In this document: in pieces, positions 8,703 through 15,685 of the stretch | How positions within the stretch are numbered: position 1 is the stretch's first letter | How the letters are laid out: every line of letters begins with the position of its first letter | NCBI RefSeq assembly: GCF_024807945.1 | Contig: NZ_JANUFD010000025.1 | Coordinates: 1 to 64,000, forward strand | DNA length: 64,000 bases | Source: Pseudomonas sp. JUb42 | GTDB lineage: Bacteria > Pseudomonadota > Gammaproteobacteria > Pseudomonadales > Pseudomonadaceae | Reading direction: 5' to 3' | Position numbers and translations under genes: made by a program | Notes under the pieces: generated by a model | What the model saw: the letters and a program-made list of their open reading frames with translations, nothing else | The model's database searches: none | What the model was told of the DNA's origin: nothing

Positions 8703-9870
8703 TGCTCATCCCCATCATATATTTTACTTCATCAAATTTTTCAGCACCTAGGGCCTCAACATTTACATCTTGAAGATCTAGACTCGTAATATCCCCATAG
8801 CCAATTACAAAAAAATCATCCGGCTTAACTTTAAGCTGAATATCTTTGTAATCCGCCCAACGAATTAGTCGCAAAACAAACTCTTTTTTATCCTTCAAAA
8901 CCATCGGCTCACGAAAAAAGCTGATTTCGGAAAAAGCCTTTACTGGTCGCCCAAGGTTTGGGACCACATCCTTCCCGATTAATCGTTCCGCAATCTCCTC
9001 AAATAAATCTTGAGTAACATCCAGCACAAAGAGGGGGGTATGCGTGTGTGCTTGCTTGAAATGGTATTTATCAATAAACAATTTGATAAAGAGTACAATT
9101 TGATTATCAAACCGCTCTAGAAATTCAGGAAATATGATCAGAAACCGCAAACGAACATTTGCACTCAGATTTTCTTTTAGCTGTCTACGTCGTATCTCTA
9201 AAATTTTCTGCCGAGTTTTTAACGCAAGCGTCCACTGAGAAACGGCTGTAGATCTAATTCGGTGAAGCTTTTCCATGAAGTCTCTTCTGGTAATTCTTCT
9301 TAATTTTTCCTCATGTTTTATACTAAGATCGCCGATCATTTGGATGGCATTTGGATAAAATAGCGTCTCCACCTCAACCTTGCTAAAACCTAGAGTTTCA
9401 AGCAGCCTCGCATTCTCTTCCATCAAATCGTTGTACTTTGGAGTTATCGTAACCGTGAATACTTTTAGAAATTCCTCCACATCAACACCAACAACATCTG
9501 CGATCAACGCTTGTAAGTCTTTATTTTTTGAGCTTAGAGCACCCTGTAGTTCTATGGCTGAAATGACAACTACGGGATTATTCGGAAAATAAGCGAACAG
9601 ATGATATTTTATATTCGATATAGGATTAGATTTAAAATGCTTCATCATCTGAAGCAAAGGGTCGTACAGAATGCTAGGTACGTATTTATTCTGCGCTTCG
9701 TGATATTTACACTGAATCGCTTTAGTGCCCGCAAATGTTGCAACTTCAATATCTTCGACAATACCCTCTATAGTAATTTCCGCATCATCCGACGCCTTGA
9801 GTAGCTCAGCGAGGGTCTGATTAAACTGGTACAAGAATCCTTGGATTGTGTAGTCGGCCGAACGTCCCAT
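8692..9870 (-). CDS. PD-(D/E)XK-type nuclease, DUF4297/Cap4-like (HerA partner)
   Basis: The N-terminal 80 residues of this 392-residue protein look like the restriction-endonuclease fold of the DUF4297/Cap4 group: GFLYQF near residue 11, acidic residues E35 and E39-D40, then Q53-C-K55, the QxK variant of the catalytic core. The rest is helical and charged and has no domain I can name. It is the first gene of a two-gene operon with the HerA ATPase, and the two overlap. Nuclease-HerA pairs of this kind are known antiviral systems that form large complexes. The family name is inferred from the motif spacing; the nuclease character is likely. Confidence 0.7.
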   Translation of the reverse strand: MGRSADYTIQGFLYQFNQTLAELLKASDDAEITIEGIVEDIEVATFAGTKAIQCKYHEAQNKYVPSILYDPLLQMMKHFKSNPISNIKYHLFAYFPNNPVVVISAIELQGALSSKNKDLQALIADVVGVDVEEFLKVFTVTITPKYNDLMEENARLLETLGFSKVEVETLFYPNAIQMIGDLSIKHEEKLRRITRRDFMEKLHRIRSTAVSQWTLALKTRQKILEIRRRQLKENLSANVRLRFLIIFPEFLERFDNQIVLFIKLFIDKYHFKQAHTHTPLFVLDVTQDLFEEIAERLIGKDVVPNLGRPVKAFSEISFFREPMVLKDKKEFVLRLIRWADYKDIQLKVKPDDFFVIGYGDITSLDLQDVNVEALGAEKFDEVKYMMGMSNAY

Positions 9871-10009
9871 TTTGACCTCTGCAATTGTTTATGCCCAAAC
9901 GCTAGCAGCATTTAGACGCCCAGTCACTTTATATGCCCACCGCTTGCACTCCGCTAGCTCGACAAGGCGCTAGCAACCACTATCGGCAGATATATCAGAC
10001 TAGCAGCTG

Positions 10010-10043
10010 AAAAAGCCCGCCCTGAATCTTCAAGCGGGACTTT
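10010..10043 (-). terminator. Terminator downstream of the DUF3077-like gene
   Basis: The hairpin AAAG(C)CCGC...GCGGG(A)CTTT is followed by TTTTT on the minus strand. It lies about 45 bp past the stop codon of the small gene at 10085-10390. Confidence 0.7.
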
Positions 10044-10084
10044 CTGCGGCTTACAAAATAGCCGGGTAGCCCAGAGCTGGATCC

Positions 10085-10390
10085 CTACCCCCTAGCCACC
10101 CCCATCAACTCCACCCCATCCTTCAGCAGCAGATAAGCCGCATTCACCACCCGCCGAAAATCCTCATCACAGGTATTGCTGATATTCATGCACGTCAGGC
10201 TCTCAAGCAGCTCCGTCCCTGCACGAACGCGGATACTGGCGCATTCCTGCAGATCGCTTTTATCGGCGTGGGTATCGATGAACAATGAGGGTGAGCTGCT
10301 GAAATTGGTGCTCAGGGGGAGGTAGCGGTCTGCGTGCTCGGTTTGAGATGCGTCAACGTTGGGGGTGTTGGACGGATTTTCGGTATGCAT
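10085..10390 (-). CDS. DUF3077-like small protein
   Basis: The 101-residue protein has a polar, Ser/Thr/Asn-rich first half and a helical second half with the pattern SIRVRAGTELLESL...FRRVVNAAYLLLKDGVELM. This resembles the Pseudomonas-specific DUF3077 family, whose function is unknown. There is no signal peptide or membrane segment. The start ATG at 10390 is followed by HTENPSNTP. A hairpin lies 25-55 bases upstream in the leader. Confidence 0.65.
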   Translation of the reverse strand: MHTENPSNTPNVDASQTEHADRYLPLSTNFSSSPSLFIDTHADKSDLQECASIRVRAGTELLESLTCMNISNTCDEDFRRVVNAAYLLLKDGVELMGVARG

Positions 10391-10415
10391 AAGTTCAGAG
10401 TCTCTAATAGAGAAT

Positions 10416-10447
10416 AAAAAAGCCGAGATGCGTAGATCGGCGCTTTG
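10416..10447 (-). promoter_or_regulatory. Leader hairpin with T run upstream of the DUF3077-like gene
   Basis: On the minus strand the sequence reads AAAGCGCCGA-N10-TCGGCTTTTTTATT, a terminator-shaped hairpin that ends about 25 bases before the start codon. It could act as an attenuator or end an upstream transcript; no minus-strand gene lies closer than 10771. Confidence 0.45.
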
Positions 10448-10618
10448 AACTACTGATGAGGGTGACCAAGCCCTGTCGCTGTTTTGCAGCGACGGCGCGG
10501 ACTATAAGTGCATGGTTTTGACTGTGCAATGCGGGCAAATTGCCCTTACGGAAGTGTGTTTTGATTCATGCACAAAACACCTAATTCATTGATATAAATA
10601 GATATTCATTTTCGCTAC

Positions 10619-10713
10619 CTGTAGGAGCGAGGTTTGCCCGCAAAGAGGTCCGTACATCCGACATATTTCTGAGCCTGACCCGCAGCCTTCGCGGGCAAGC
10701 CTCGCTCCTACAG
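10619..10713. repeat. REP inverted pair (GCGAGGTTTGCCCGC type)
   Basis: Two inverted REP sequences begin CTGTAGGAGCGAGG and end CCTCGCTCCTACAG, with a spacer of about 40 bp. This is the GC-rich REP type. Apart from this pair and the leader hairpin, the 380-bp gap between the two neighbouring genes holds nothing I recognise. Confidence 0.85.
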
Positions 10714-10770
10714 ATAGAAATAGCTCATGCCATTTCGATTGCCCCTGCCGAAAGTCGTTAAGCCGGCTGT

Positions 10771-11175
10771 CTACTGGGCCGCATCCGATCCAAATTCGGC
10801 ATACCACTCCAATGCATCCGCCCGCGTCTGGGTCATGTTCAGCTCGCAGCTGGCGCCATTGATCATGTCCATGGTCCCGCCGGTAAAGGTGGACTGCATC
10901 CCGCAATCGGCATCGCGGAATTTGACCCAGAGCATCTGGGCGTCCTTGAGCTGCTTTTTCTGTTCTGCAGGCAGCACGGCCATGGCGGCTTTATAGGCCT
11001 TGTTCAGGCGGGCGTCCTGCTTGCGGGTTTCTGCGCGGGTGCAGTCGCTCATGGCGGCGTCGCCCATGGCCTTGGCAAGGCAGGCATCGTACTCCGGGGA
11101 GCTTTTGGTTTCGGCGAAGGCGGCAGAGGAGGAACAGGCGACGAGCAAAGCAGCAGCGAGGAGGGAATGACGCAT
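10771..11175 (-). CDS. LprI/DUF1311-family secreted protein
   Basis: The 134-residue protein starts with a clear signal peptide (MRHSLLAAALLVACSSSAAFA) and would be exported to the periplasm. The mature part has the DUF1311/LprI pattern: paired cysteines (CLAKA...CTRAET...CGMQ...CELN) and the conserved LNKAYKAAM...LKDAQMLWVKFRDADC block. Some members of this family inhibit lysozyme, so a protective role in the cell envelope is possible. The gene stands alone. Confidence 0.85.
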   Translation of the reverse strand: MRHSLLAAALLVACSSSAAFAETKSSPEYDACLAKAMGDAAMSDCTRAETRKQDARLNKAYKAAMAVLPAEQKKQLKDAQMLWVKFRDADCGMQSTFTGGTMDMINGASCELNMTQTRADALEWYAEFGSDAAQ

Positions 11176-11426
11176 GACAACAGCTCCATTGTTGGCTGGG
11201 GATCAGGTGATGGCGTATTCGAGCCTATGACCGACCCTGGGTTCAGGAAACCCCGAGTTTTTTGTTTGTCCCCATTTTAGAAACAATGAATCCGATTTAT
11301 GGGGAATTGTCTCGATAACCACAAGCCCGTAAATTTACTCCCAAGCCAGACGCAAACAGCCCAAACGAGCAAAGCGCCTAACTAAATTTACGACCTCTCT
11401 GTTATCGACATCTAAAGGAACATGCC

Positions 11427-12071
11427 ATGTCTATCCGCGAACTGCTGAACCCAACCAACTCCGCTCTGATCCTGATCGACCACCAGCCGCAAATGGCTTT
11501 CGGCGTGCAGTCGATTGATCGTCAAACCCTGAAGAACAACGCCGTCGGCCTGGCCAAAACCGCGAAGATCTTCAACGTGCCGACCATCCTGACGTCGGTT
11601 GAAACCGAAAGCTTCAGCGGCTATATCTGGCCGGAACTGCTGGGCGTGTTCCCGGATCAACAGCCCATCGAACGCACCTCGATGAACTCCTGGGAAGACA
11701 AGAAACTGGTCGCAGCGGTCAAGGCGACCGGGCGCAAGAAACTGGTGATCGCAGCACTCTGGACTGAGGTCTGCCTGAACTTCCCGACGTTGGAAGCACT
11801 GGCCGAAGGCTACGAGGTGTACATCGTCACCGACGCGTCGGGCGGCACCACCAAAGAAGCTCACGACATGTCTGTACAGCGCATGATTCAGGCAGGCGCA
11901 GTACCGGTAACCTGGCAACAAGTGCTGCTCGAATACCAACGTGACTGGGCACACAAAGAGACTTACGACGCCGTGATGAACCTGGTGCGCGAACACAGCG
12001 GCGCGTACGGCATGGGTGTTGATTACGCTTACACCATGGTGCATGGGGCACCGCAGCGTAAGGTTTCCTGA
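11427..12071 (+). CDS. Isochorismatase-family hydrolase, YcaC type
   Basis: The 214-residue protein matches the cysteine hydrolase fold. Asp in LILIDHQPQM (residue 19), a Lys in the EDKKLV region and Cys in LWTEVCLNFP form the expected catalytic triad. The overall sequence resembles YcaC, an octameric hydrolase whose natural substrate is not established. AAGGAA lies before the ATG. It is monocistronic, and its neighbours point the other way. Confidence 0.85.
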   Translation: MSIRELLNPTNSALILIDHQPQMAFGVQSIDRQTLKNNAVGLAKTAKIFNVPTILTSVETESFSGYIWPELLGVFPDQQPIERTSMNSWEDKKLVAAVKATGRKKLVIAALWTEVCLNFPTLEALAEGYEVYIVTDASGGTTKEAHDMSVQRMIQAGAVPVTWQQVLLEYQRDWAHKETYDAVMNLVREHSGAYGMGVDYAYTMVHGAPQRKVS

Positions 12072-12156
12072 TTCGAATGAGTGAGCGCGGAGCCCCTGGG
12101 GTTTCGCGCCCAACACCACAGCGCTGTTCACCGGTCATAGGGTGGACGGCGTTTTT

Positions 12157-13476
12157 CTATGTTTCAAACAACACAAACAAAGCCATCGAACAGAAGAAAA
12201 ACCTCCATCCGGCCAAATGCAGGCGCCAGCGGAAAATACGATAGCCGTCTGCGTTCGCGCGCCTGTCAAAGTGGCCCGCTATCACTGAAAAGCAGCCGAG
12301 GGCCAAACAGAGATAAAAGCCTGCAAAGGTCCAGACTGCCGGACCATGGCTATGCAGCACTCCCCGCTTACTCGGCAGTATCATGTCATTCCAGATCAGG
12401 CCGTAACCCAGCACAACAGCAAAGGCGCCTCCCGCCACAAAGGCCATGATCAACATGAACACCGAAACGACATCATTACCCCCCGGTAACGGTCGCGGAA
12501 CGAAGAGCTCTGACAGCGTCTTGCGCAATCGCTCAAGGGTTTGGGGCGTCGGCTCGGGCTGCCAGCTCGGTGCCTTGTTGACCAAGTAACACAGCCAGAT
12601 TGCCGCAATGAAAGGCCCTGGAAACACCCAGCCAAACAGCGTGTGCCCGGAAGACGGCAGCCGTGCAGTCACAACCAGAAGCAGCACGCCAAAGCACATG
12701 GAAAAGACCAGGGCCCGGAGCCAGATCACGCGGTTGGACTCAGTGATCAGGTAGCGCCGAATTCGACGCCAGGCTTTCCAGCAAATCACTTGGCACAGCA
12801 CAAAACCGTACAGCACCAGGTTCTGTTGCAGAGGCCGGTCAGCAAAGTGCGGCGAGAATGCGAAGAACGCAAAGGGAAAAGTGATAAGGCTGGCTGGCAG
12901 CAAAAGCAGCAACATGCCCAGCCATAACCAGACCGGCGCATAGAGGCGCCTGCGCCAAGTCGAACGATGCGGCTGCGCGACCGCCTCGGGCGGCGATATT
13001 TTCGGCAAAGATGGCGCAGGTTCGGCTGCCGGTTTGGCCAAAGACAACGCTACAGGTGGCGGTTGCCAAATCTCAGCCTGACGAACCAGCAGGTATATCC
13101 AGGCCGCGGCAATGAATGGACTGATCAGAATGAAAGTCCGTGTCACCCCGGTAGAACCAAGCCCGGCCCGAAACGCCAACAACAACCCCAGAAGAACAGA
13201 GAATGTCAGGCACCTCAGCCAAAACTTGCGGTTGGCTTGAGTGATCCGATAGCGACGGACGCGATACCAGGCCGCCCAGCAAATGCCCAAGGCAATGGCA
13301 ACGCAAAGCGAGGGCAGGTTCTTTATGAACGCCCAGCGCTCGCCTTGCAGGAAAAGTACCTGGAGAGCGATAGCAACCGTTATCAGGCTGATGGGCAGCA
13401 GAAAAAACACGACTCCAATCCATAGGGAAACTGGAGCGTAAAGCCTTCGGCGCAAGTCCATCCCGTTTCGATCCAT
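12157..13476 (-). CDS. Uncharacterised multi-pass membrane protein with internal duplication
   Basis: The 439-residue protein has about nine to ten hydrophobic segments. Residues about 8-135 and 170-310 are two copies of one module: each starts RRRLYAPV-x-LW and is followed by hydrophobic helices, an arginine-rich loop (YRVRRYRIT / RRIRRYLIT) and another helix pair. A proline/alanine-rich linker joins them, and a third, unrelated helical part follows. I do not recognise the family. ATGs at 13476 and 13461 are both possible starts; neither has a strong ribosome site. Confidence 0.7.
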   Translation of the reverse strand: MDRNGMDLRRRLYAPVSLWIGVVFFLLPISLITVAIALQVLFLQGERWAFIKNLPSLCVAIALGICWAAWYRVRRYRITQANRKFWLRCLTFSVLLGLLLAFRAGLGSTGVTRTFILISPFIAAAWIYLLVRQAEIWQPPPVALSLAKPAAEPAPSLPKISPPEAVAQPHRSTWRRRLYAPVWLWLGMLLLLLPASLITFPFAFFAFSPHFADRPLQQNLVLYGFVLCQVICWKAWRRIRRYLITESNRVIWLRALVFSMCFGVLLLVVTARLPSSGHTLFGWVFPGPFIAAIWLCYLVNKAPSWQPEPTPQTLERLRKTLSELFVPRPLPGGNDVVSVFMLIMAFVAGGAFAVVLGYGLIWNDMILPSKRGVLHSHGPAVWTFAGFYLCLALGCFSVIAGHFDRRANADGYRIFRWRLHLAGWRFFFCSMALFVLFET

Positions 13477-13846
13477 GAGGGGGATAACGACATGACGCTA
13501 GTTGAGGATTTCGCGATGCACCAGTTCGGGATAGCGGCGGCTGAACTGTCAAGGATTCCTTGACGGTTGCCCATGGGTGCACGGCGCGCATCCGTGGGAG
13601 CGAGGCTTGCCCGCGAAGGCGTCGACGCGGTGTGCCTGCGTACCGGGGTCAGCCTCTTCGCGGGCAAGCCGCGCTCCCACAGGTTGCGCGTCGCTATTGG
13701 GATCGGGGGTAGCGATGAGTACGCCCTCCCGGCTAAAGCCGGTCCTACGAAACCTCATTTCAACCCGGATATGGGCGGTGTGTTCACAAGGCGGTGTATC
13801 CGACACAGAGCATATGACGGTTCCTGATAACGCCGCGCAAACGATC

Positions 13847-13914
13847 AATAGCCAATGTCCTACACGCCATCACGTACATTCGCTCTATGTACTTACCCCA
13901 AGCCTGCGTAATCT
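13847..13914 (+). promoter_or_regulatory. Promoter of sRNA copy A with GacA-box-like element
   Basis: The -10-like TAATCT is at 13909-13914. An 18-bp element AATAGC-N6-CCTACA (13847-13864) is centred about 66 bp before the predicted start. All four sRNA copies keep ATAGC-N6-C(C/T)TACA at this place. The right half resembles the CTTACA half of the GacA upstream activating sequence; the left half is degenerate. Confidence 0.55.
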
Positions 13915-13920
13915 TGGATC

Positions 13921-14040
13921 CACAACTGGCGAACAAGGAGTTCCCCAGCGAATTACGGATGATTCGACCATGGCCCGGATGGCCGTCGACAGGATGTTGG
14001 AATGGTTTTGTAGAAAAGAACCCGCTTCGGCGGGTTTTTT
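13921..14040 (+). ncRNA. GGA-rich RsmA/CsrA-titrating sRNA, RsmX type, copy A
   Basis: The predicted RNA is about 120 nt and has five GGA motifs, each placed in a loop. Hairpin 1 is CTGG-c-GAAC with loop AAGGA; hairpin 2 is CGAAT/ATTCG with ACGGAT in the loop; hairpin 3 is GGCC-CGGAT-GGCC; hairpin 4 is CGAC-AGGAT-GTTG. ACCAT...ATGGT encloses hairpins 3 and 4. It ends in a terminator, AACCCGC-TTCG-GCGGGTTTTTT. Such RNAs bind and remove RsmA/RsmE proteins under GacS/GacA control. Length and multicopy state fit RsmX; RsmY and RsmZ are alternatives. Confidence 0.8.
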
Positions 14041-14318
14041 ATTGCCTGAAATTAATGAGCATCCGTGGGAGCGTGGCTTGCCCGCGAAGACCTCGACGCG
14101 GTGTGCCTGATGTCCCAGGCTCAGCCTCTTCGCGGGCAAGCCGCGCTCCCACAGGTTGCGCGTCGCTATTGGGATCGGGGGTAGCGATGAGGACGCCCTC
14201 CCGGCTAAAGCCGGTCCTACGAAACCTCATTTCAACCCGGATATGGGCGTTGTGTTCACAAGGCGGTATATCTGACACAGAGCATATGACGGCTTCTGAT
14301 GGCGCCGCGCAAACGATC

Positions 14319-14386
14319 AATAGCCAATGTCCTACACGCCATCACGTACATTCGCCCTATCTACCTCCCCTCAGCCTGCGTAATCT
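14319..14386 (+). promoter_or_regulatory. Promoter of sRNA copy B with GacA-box-like element
   Basis: It has the same arrangement as copy A: AATAGC-N6-CCTACA at 14319-14336 and TAATCT at 14381-14386. Confidence 0.55.
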
Positions 14387-14392
14387 TGGATC

Positions 14393-14512
14393 CACAACTG
14401 GAGAACAAGGAGTTCACCAGCGGATTACGGATGATTCGACCATGGCCCGGATGGCCGTCGACAGGATGTTGGAATGGTTTTGTAGAAAAGAACCCGCTTC
14501 GGCGGGTTTTTT
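14393..14512 (+). ncRNA. GGA-rich RsmA/CsrA-titrating sRNA, RsmX type, copy B
   Basis: The 120-nt copy is nearly identical to copy A. The differences respect the fold: the C·C mismatch in hairpin 1 becomes A·A, and one base in hairpin 2 changes a pair to a wobble. All five GGA loops and the terminator are kept, so this copy looks functional rather than decayed. Confidence 0.8.
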
Positions 14513-14761
14513 ATTGCCTGCACAAAATGCCGGTCTGCAGGCTCCCACCCAATTTGTGGATGCTTTCCCGGCTGAAGCCGGTCCCACAAAAAAGCGCTGC
14601 TGTAGCCCCGCTCTCTTTCTTTTGAAGGACATTTCCGAGAGAATCCGCACCCACTTGCGCCGGTCAATTCGGGAGCCTAGTCTGCGCCGGTCGCTGCTCA
14701 TCAGCGATCAGGTTTAGTAGCCTGGCACCATGAGTTAAGGCGTATTGGACCGCTGTATCAG

Positions 14762-14867
14762 CAACCGTTTTCGACGGTTGTACGTTATGGCGGCTGTGCG
14801 CAGGGCACCCTCGGGTGCGCCGGTTTCTTAGCTCGCCGGTCTACTAACCTGCAAGTCACAGCCGCCA
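14762..14867 (+). ncRNA. Structured leader RNA upstream of the DUF6124-like gene
   Basis: A short hairpin CAACCGT/ACGGTTG (14762-14780) is followed by a larger fold. The arms TGGCGGCTGTG (14788-14798) and CACAGCCGCCA (14857-14867) pair perfectly over 11 bp, GCAGG pairs with CCTGC inside, and a stable hairpin GCACC-CTCG-GGTGC (14805-14818) plus a CCGG/CCGG stem fill the interior. It ends about 50 bp before the start codon, so it may be a cis-acting leader. I recall similar sequences before small genes in other Pseudomonas, but I know of no assigned function. Confidence 0.6.
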
Positions 14868-14920
14868 CCTTTGATCGTTTAGTAGCGATTATCTGGCGGC
14901 TCTCATTGAAGAGCTAAGCC

Positions 14921-15247
14921 ATGGTCAAAATCACACCCGATCCACCCCATTCCAATTCAACAGACTGCGAACCGACGATGGTCGAACGCGCCCTGGCTAT
15001 TTACGTGGCCCAGGACATGGCCGACCTGCAAGACACCCTCGTCCACGCCATCGAGTTCCTGCGTTGCGCCATCGCCACGGCCTATGAAGTCGGCGACGCC
15101 CTGCAAGGCTCGCAACGCAAGCTGGCCTTTACCGTCATGCATATGGTGGAGATGGGCACGTTGATGGTGGAGCGTGCGCTTGAGTGCATCGAACGCGCAG
15201 AAAAGCTTGCGGCGTTGGTCAACAATCCTCGCGCAAACGATCAATAG
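14921..15247 (+). CDS. DUF6124-like small protein
   Basis: The 108-residue protein begins MVKITPDPP, as is typical for the DUF6124-type Pseudomonas proteins, and is otherwise helical (LQDTLVHAIEFLRCAIATAYEVGDALQGSQRKLAF...MVERALECIE). There is no signal peptide. The function is unknown. A structured leader lies upstream. The stop codon lies inside the upstream element of sRNA copy C, so the two genes are packed together. Confidence 0.7.
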   Translation: MVKITPDPPHSNSTDCEPTMVERALAIYVAQDMADLQDTLVHAIEFLRCAIATAYEVGDALQGSQRKLAFTVMHMVEMGTLMVERALECIERAEKLAALVNNPRANDQ

Positions 15248-15310
15248 CTAATTTCCTACAGCACAGCACGTAGATTCGCTCTATTTACTGTCATGTGTCT
15301 CTCGTAATGT
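15243..15310 (+). promoter_or_regulatory. Promoter of sRNA copy C, overlapping the DUF6124-like stop codon
   Basis: AATAGC-N6-CCTACA is at 15243-15260 and TAATGT at 15305-15310. The element overlaps the TAG stop codon (15245-15247) of the upstream gene. Confidence 0.5.
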
Positions 15311-15316
15311 AGCCCT

Positions 15317-15437
15317 AACAACTGGTGAACAAGGAGTTCACCAGCGGATCAAGGACGGTCCCGACCATTGCCCGGAGGGCTACTGACAGGATGTTGGAAT
15401 GGTCTTGTAGAAAAGAACCCGCTTCGGCGGGTTTTTT
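15317..15437 (+). ncRNA. GGA-rich RsmA/CsrA-titrating sRNA, RsmX type, copy C
   Basis: This more diverged copy has the same architecture. Hairpin 1 is now a continuous nine-pair stem, CTGGTGAAC/GTTCACCAG, around AAGGA. Hairpin 2 has AAGGAC in the loop of GATC/GGTC. Hairpin 3 has GCC-CGGAG-GGC and hairpin 4 has AGGAT. GACCAT pairs with ATGGTC around them, and the same terminator follows. The compensating changes against copies A and B support the fold. Confidence 0.8.
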
Positions 15438-15473
15438 ATTGCCTGCACAAAATGCCGGTCTGCAGGCAACACC

Positions 15474-15564
15474 TGTGGGAGCGGATTCATCCGCGAATAG
15501 GCCAGTGAAGACTCTCAATATGTGTCGGATGTACCGGCCTTTTCGCGAATGAATTCGCTCCCAC
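15474..15564. repeat. REP inverted pair (GCGAATTCATTCGCGAA type)
   Basis: Inverted REP sequences run from TGTGGGAGCGGATTCATCCGCGAA to TTCGCGAATGAATTCGCTCCCA. This is the second REP type in the window, with an AT-containing core. A further half element lies near 15649-15670. Confidence 0.85.
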
Positions 15565-15685
15565 TCGATTTATGGGTGCGCCGGTTTTTTGCTTCCTGCC
15601 CAGGTTAGTGTTTGCTGCGTGACAGCGCAGGATCATAGACAGGGGATCTCCCACAGAATTCGCTCCCACAAAGGCGCCCAAACGA

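Larger units (their letters stand above)
13590..14520. repeat. Tandem duplication of a 471-bp unit containing REP pair and sRNA gene
   Basis: The segment from 13591 is repeated from 14062 with few changes. Each unit contains a GC-rich REP pair, an element with the palindrome-like core GGCTAAAGCCGG, a conserved upstream promoter block, and a complete GGA-rich sRNA gene with terminator. The second copy continues to 14520. A third, more diverged copy of only the promoter and sRNA part follows the DUF6124-like gene at 15243-15437. Confidence 0.9.

Noticed and set aside
5208..9900. tRNA-Arg as the integration site of the AT-rich island
   Set aside because: No integrase gene is recognisable, and I found no second copy of the tRNA 3' end near 9.9 kb. 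The tRNA's own terminator still follows it directly.
13590..15564. CRISPR-like array
   Set aside because: Repeats are inverted REP pairs and duplicated sRNA genes with irregular spacing; no regular short repeats with unique spacers and no cas genes.
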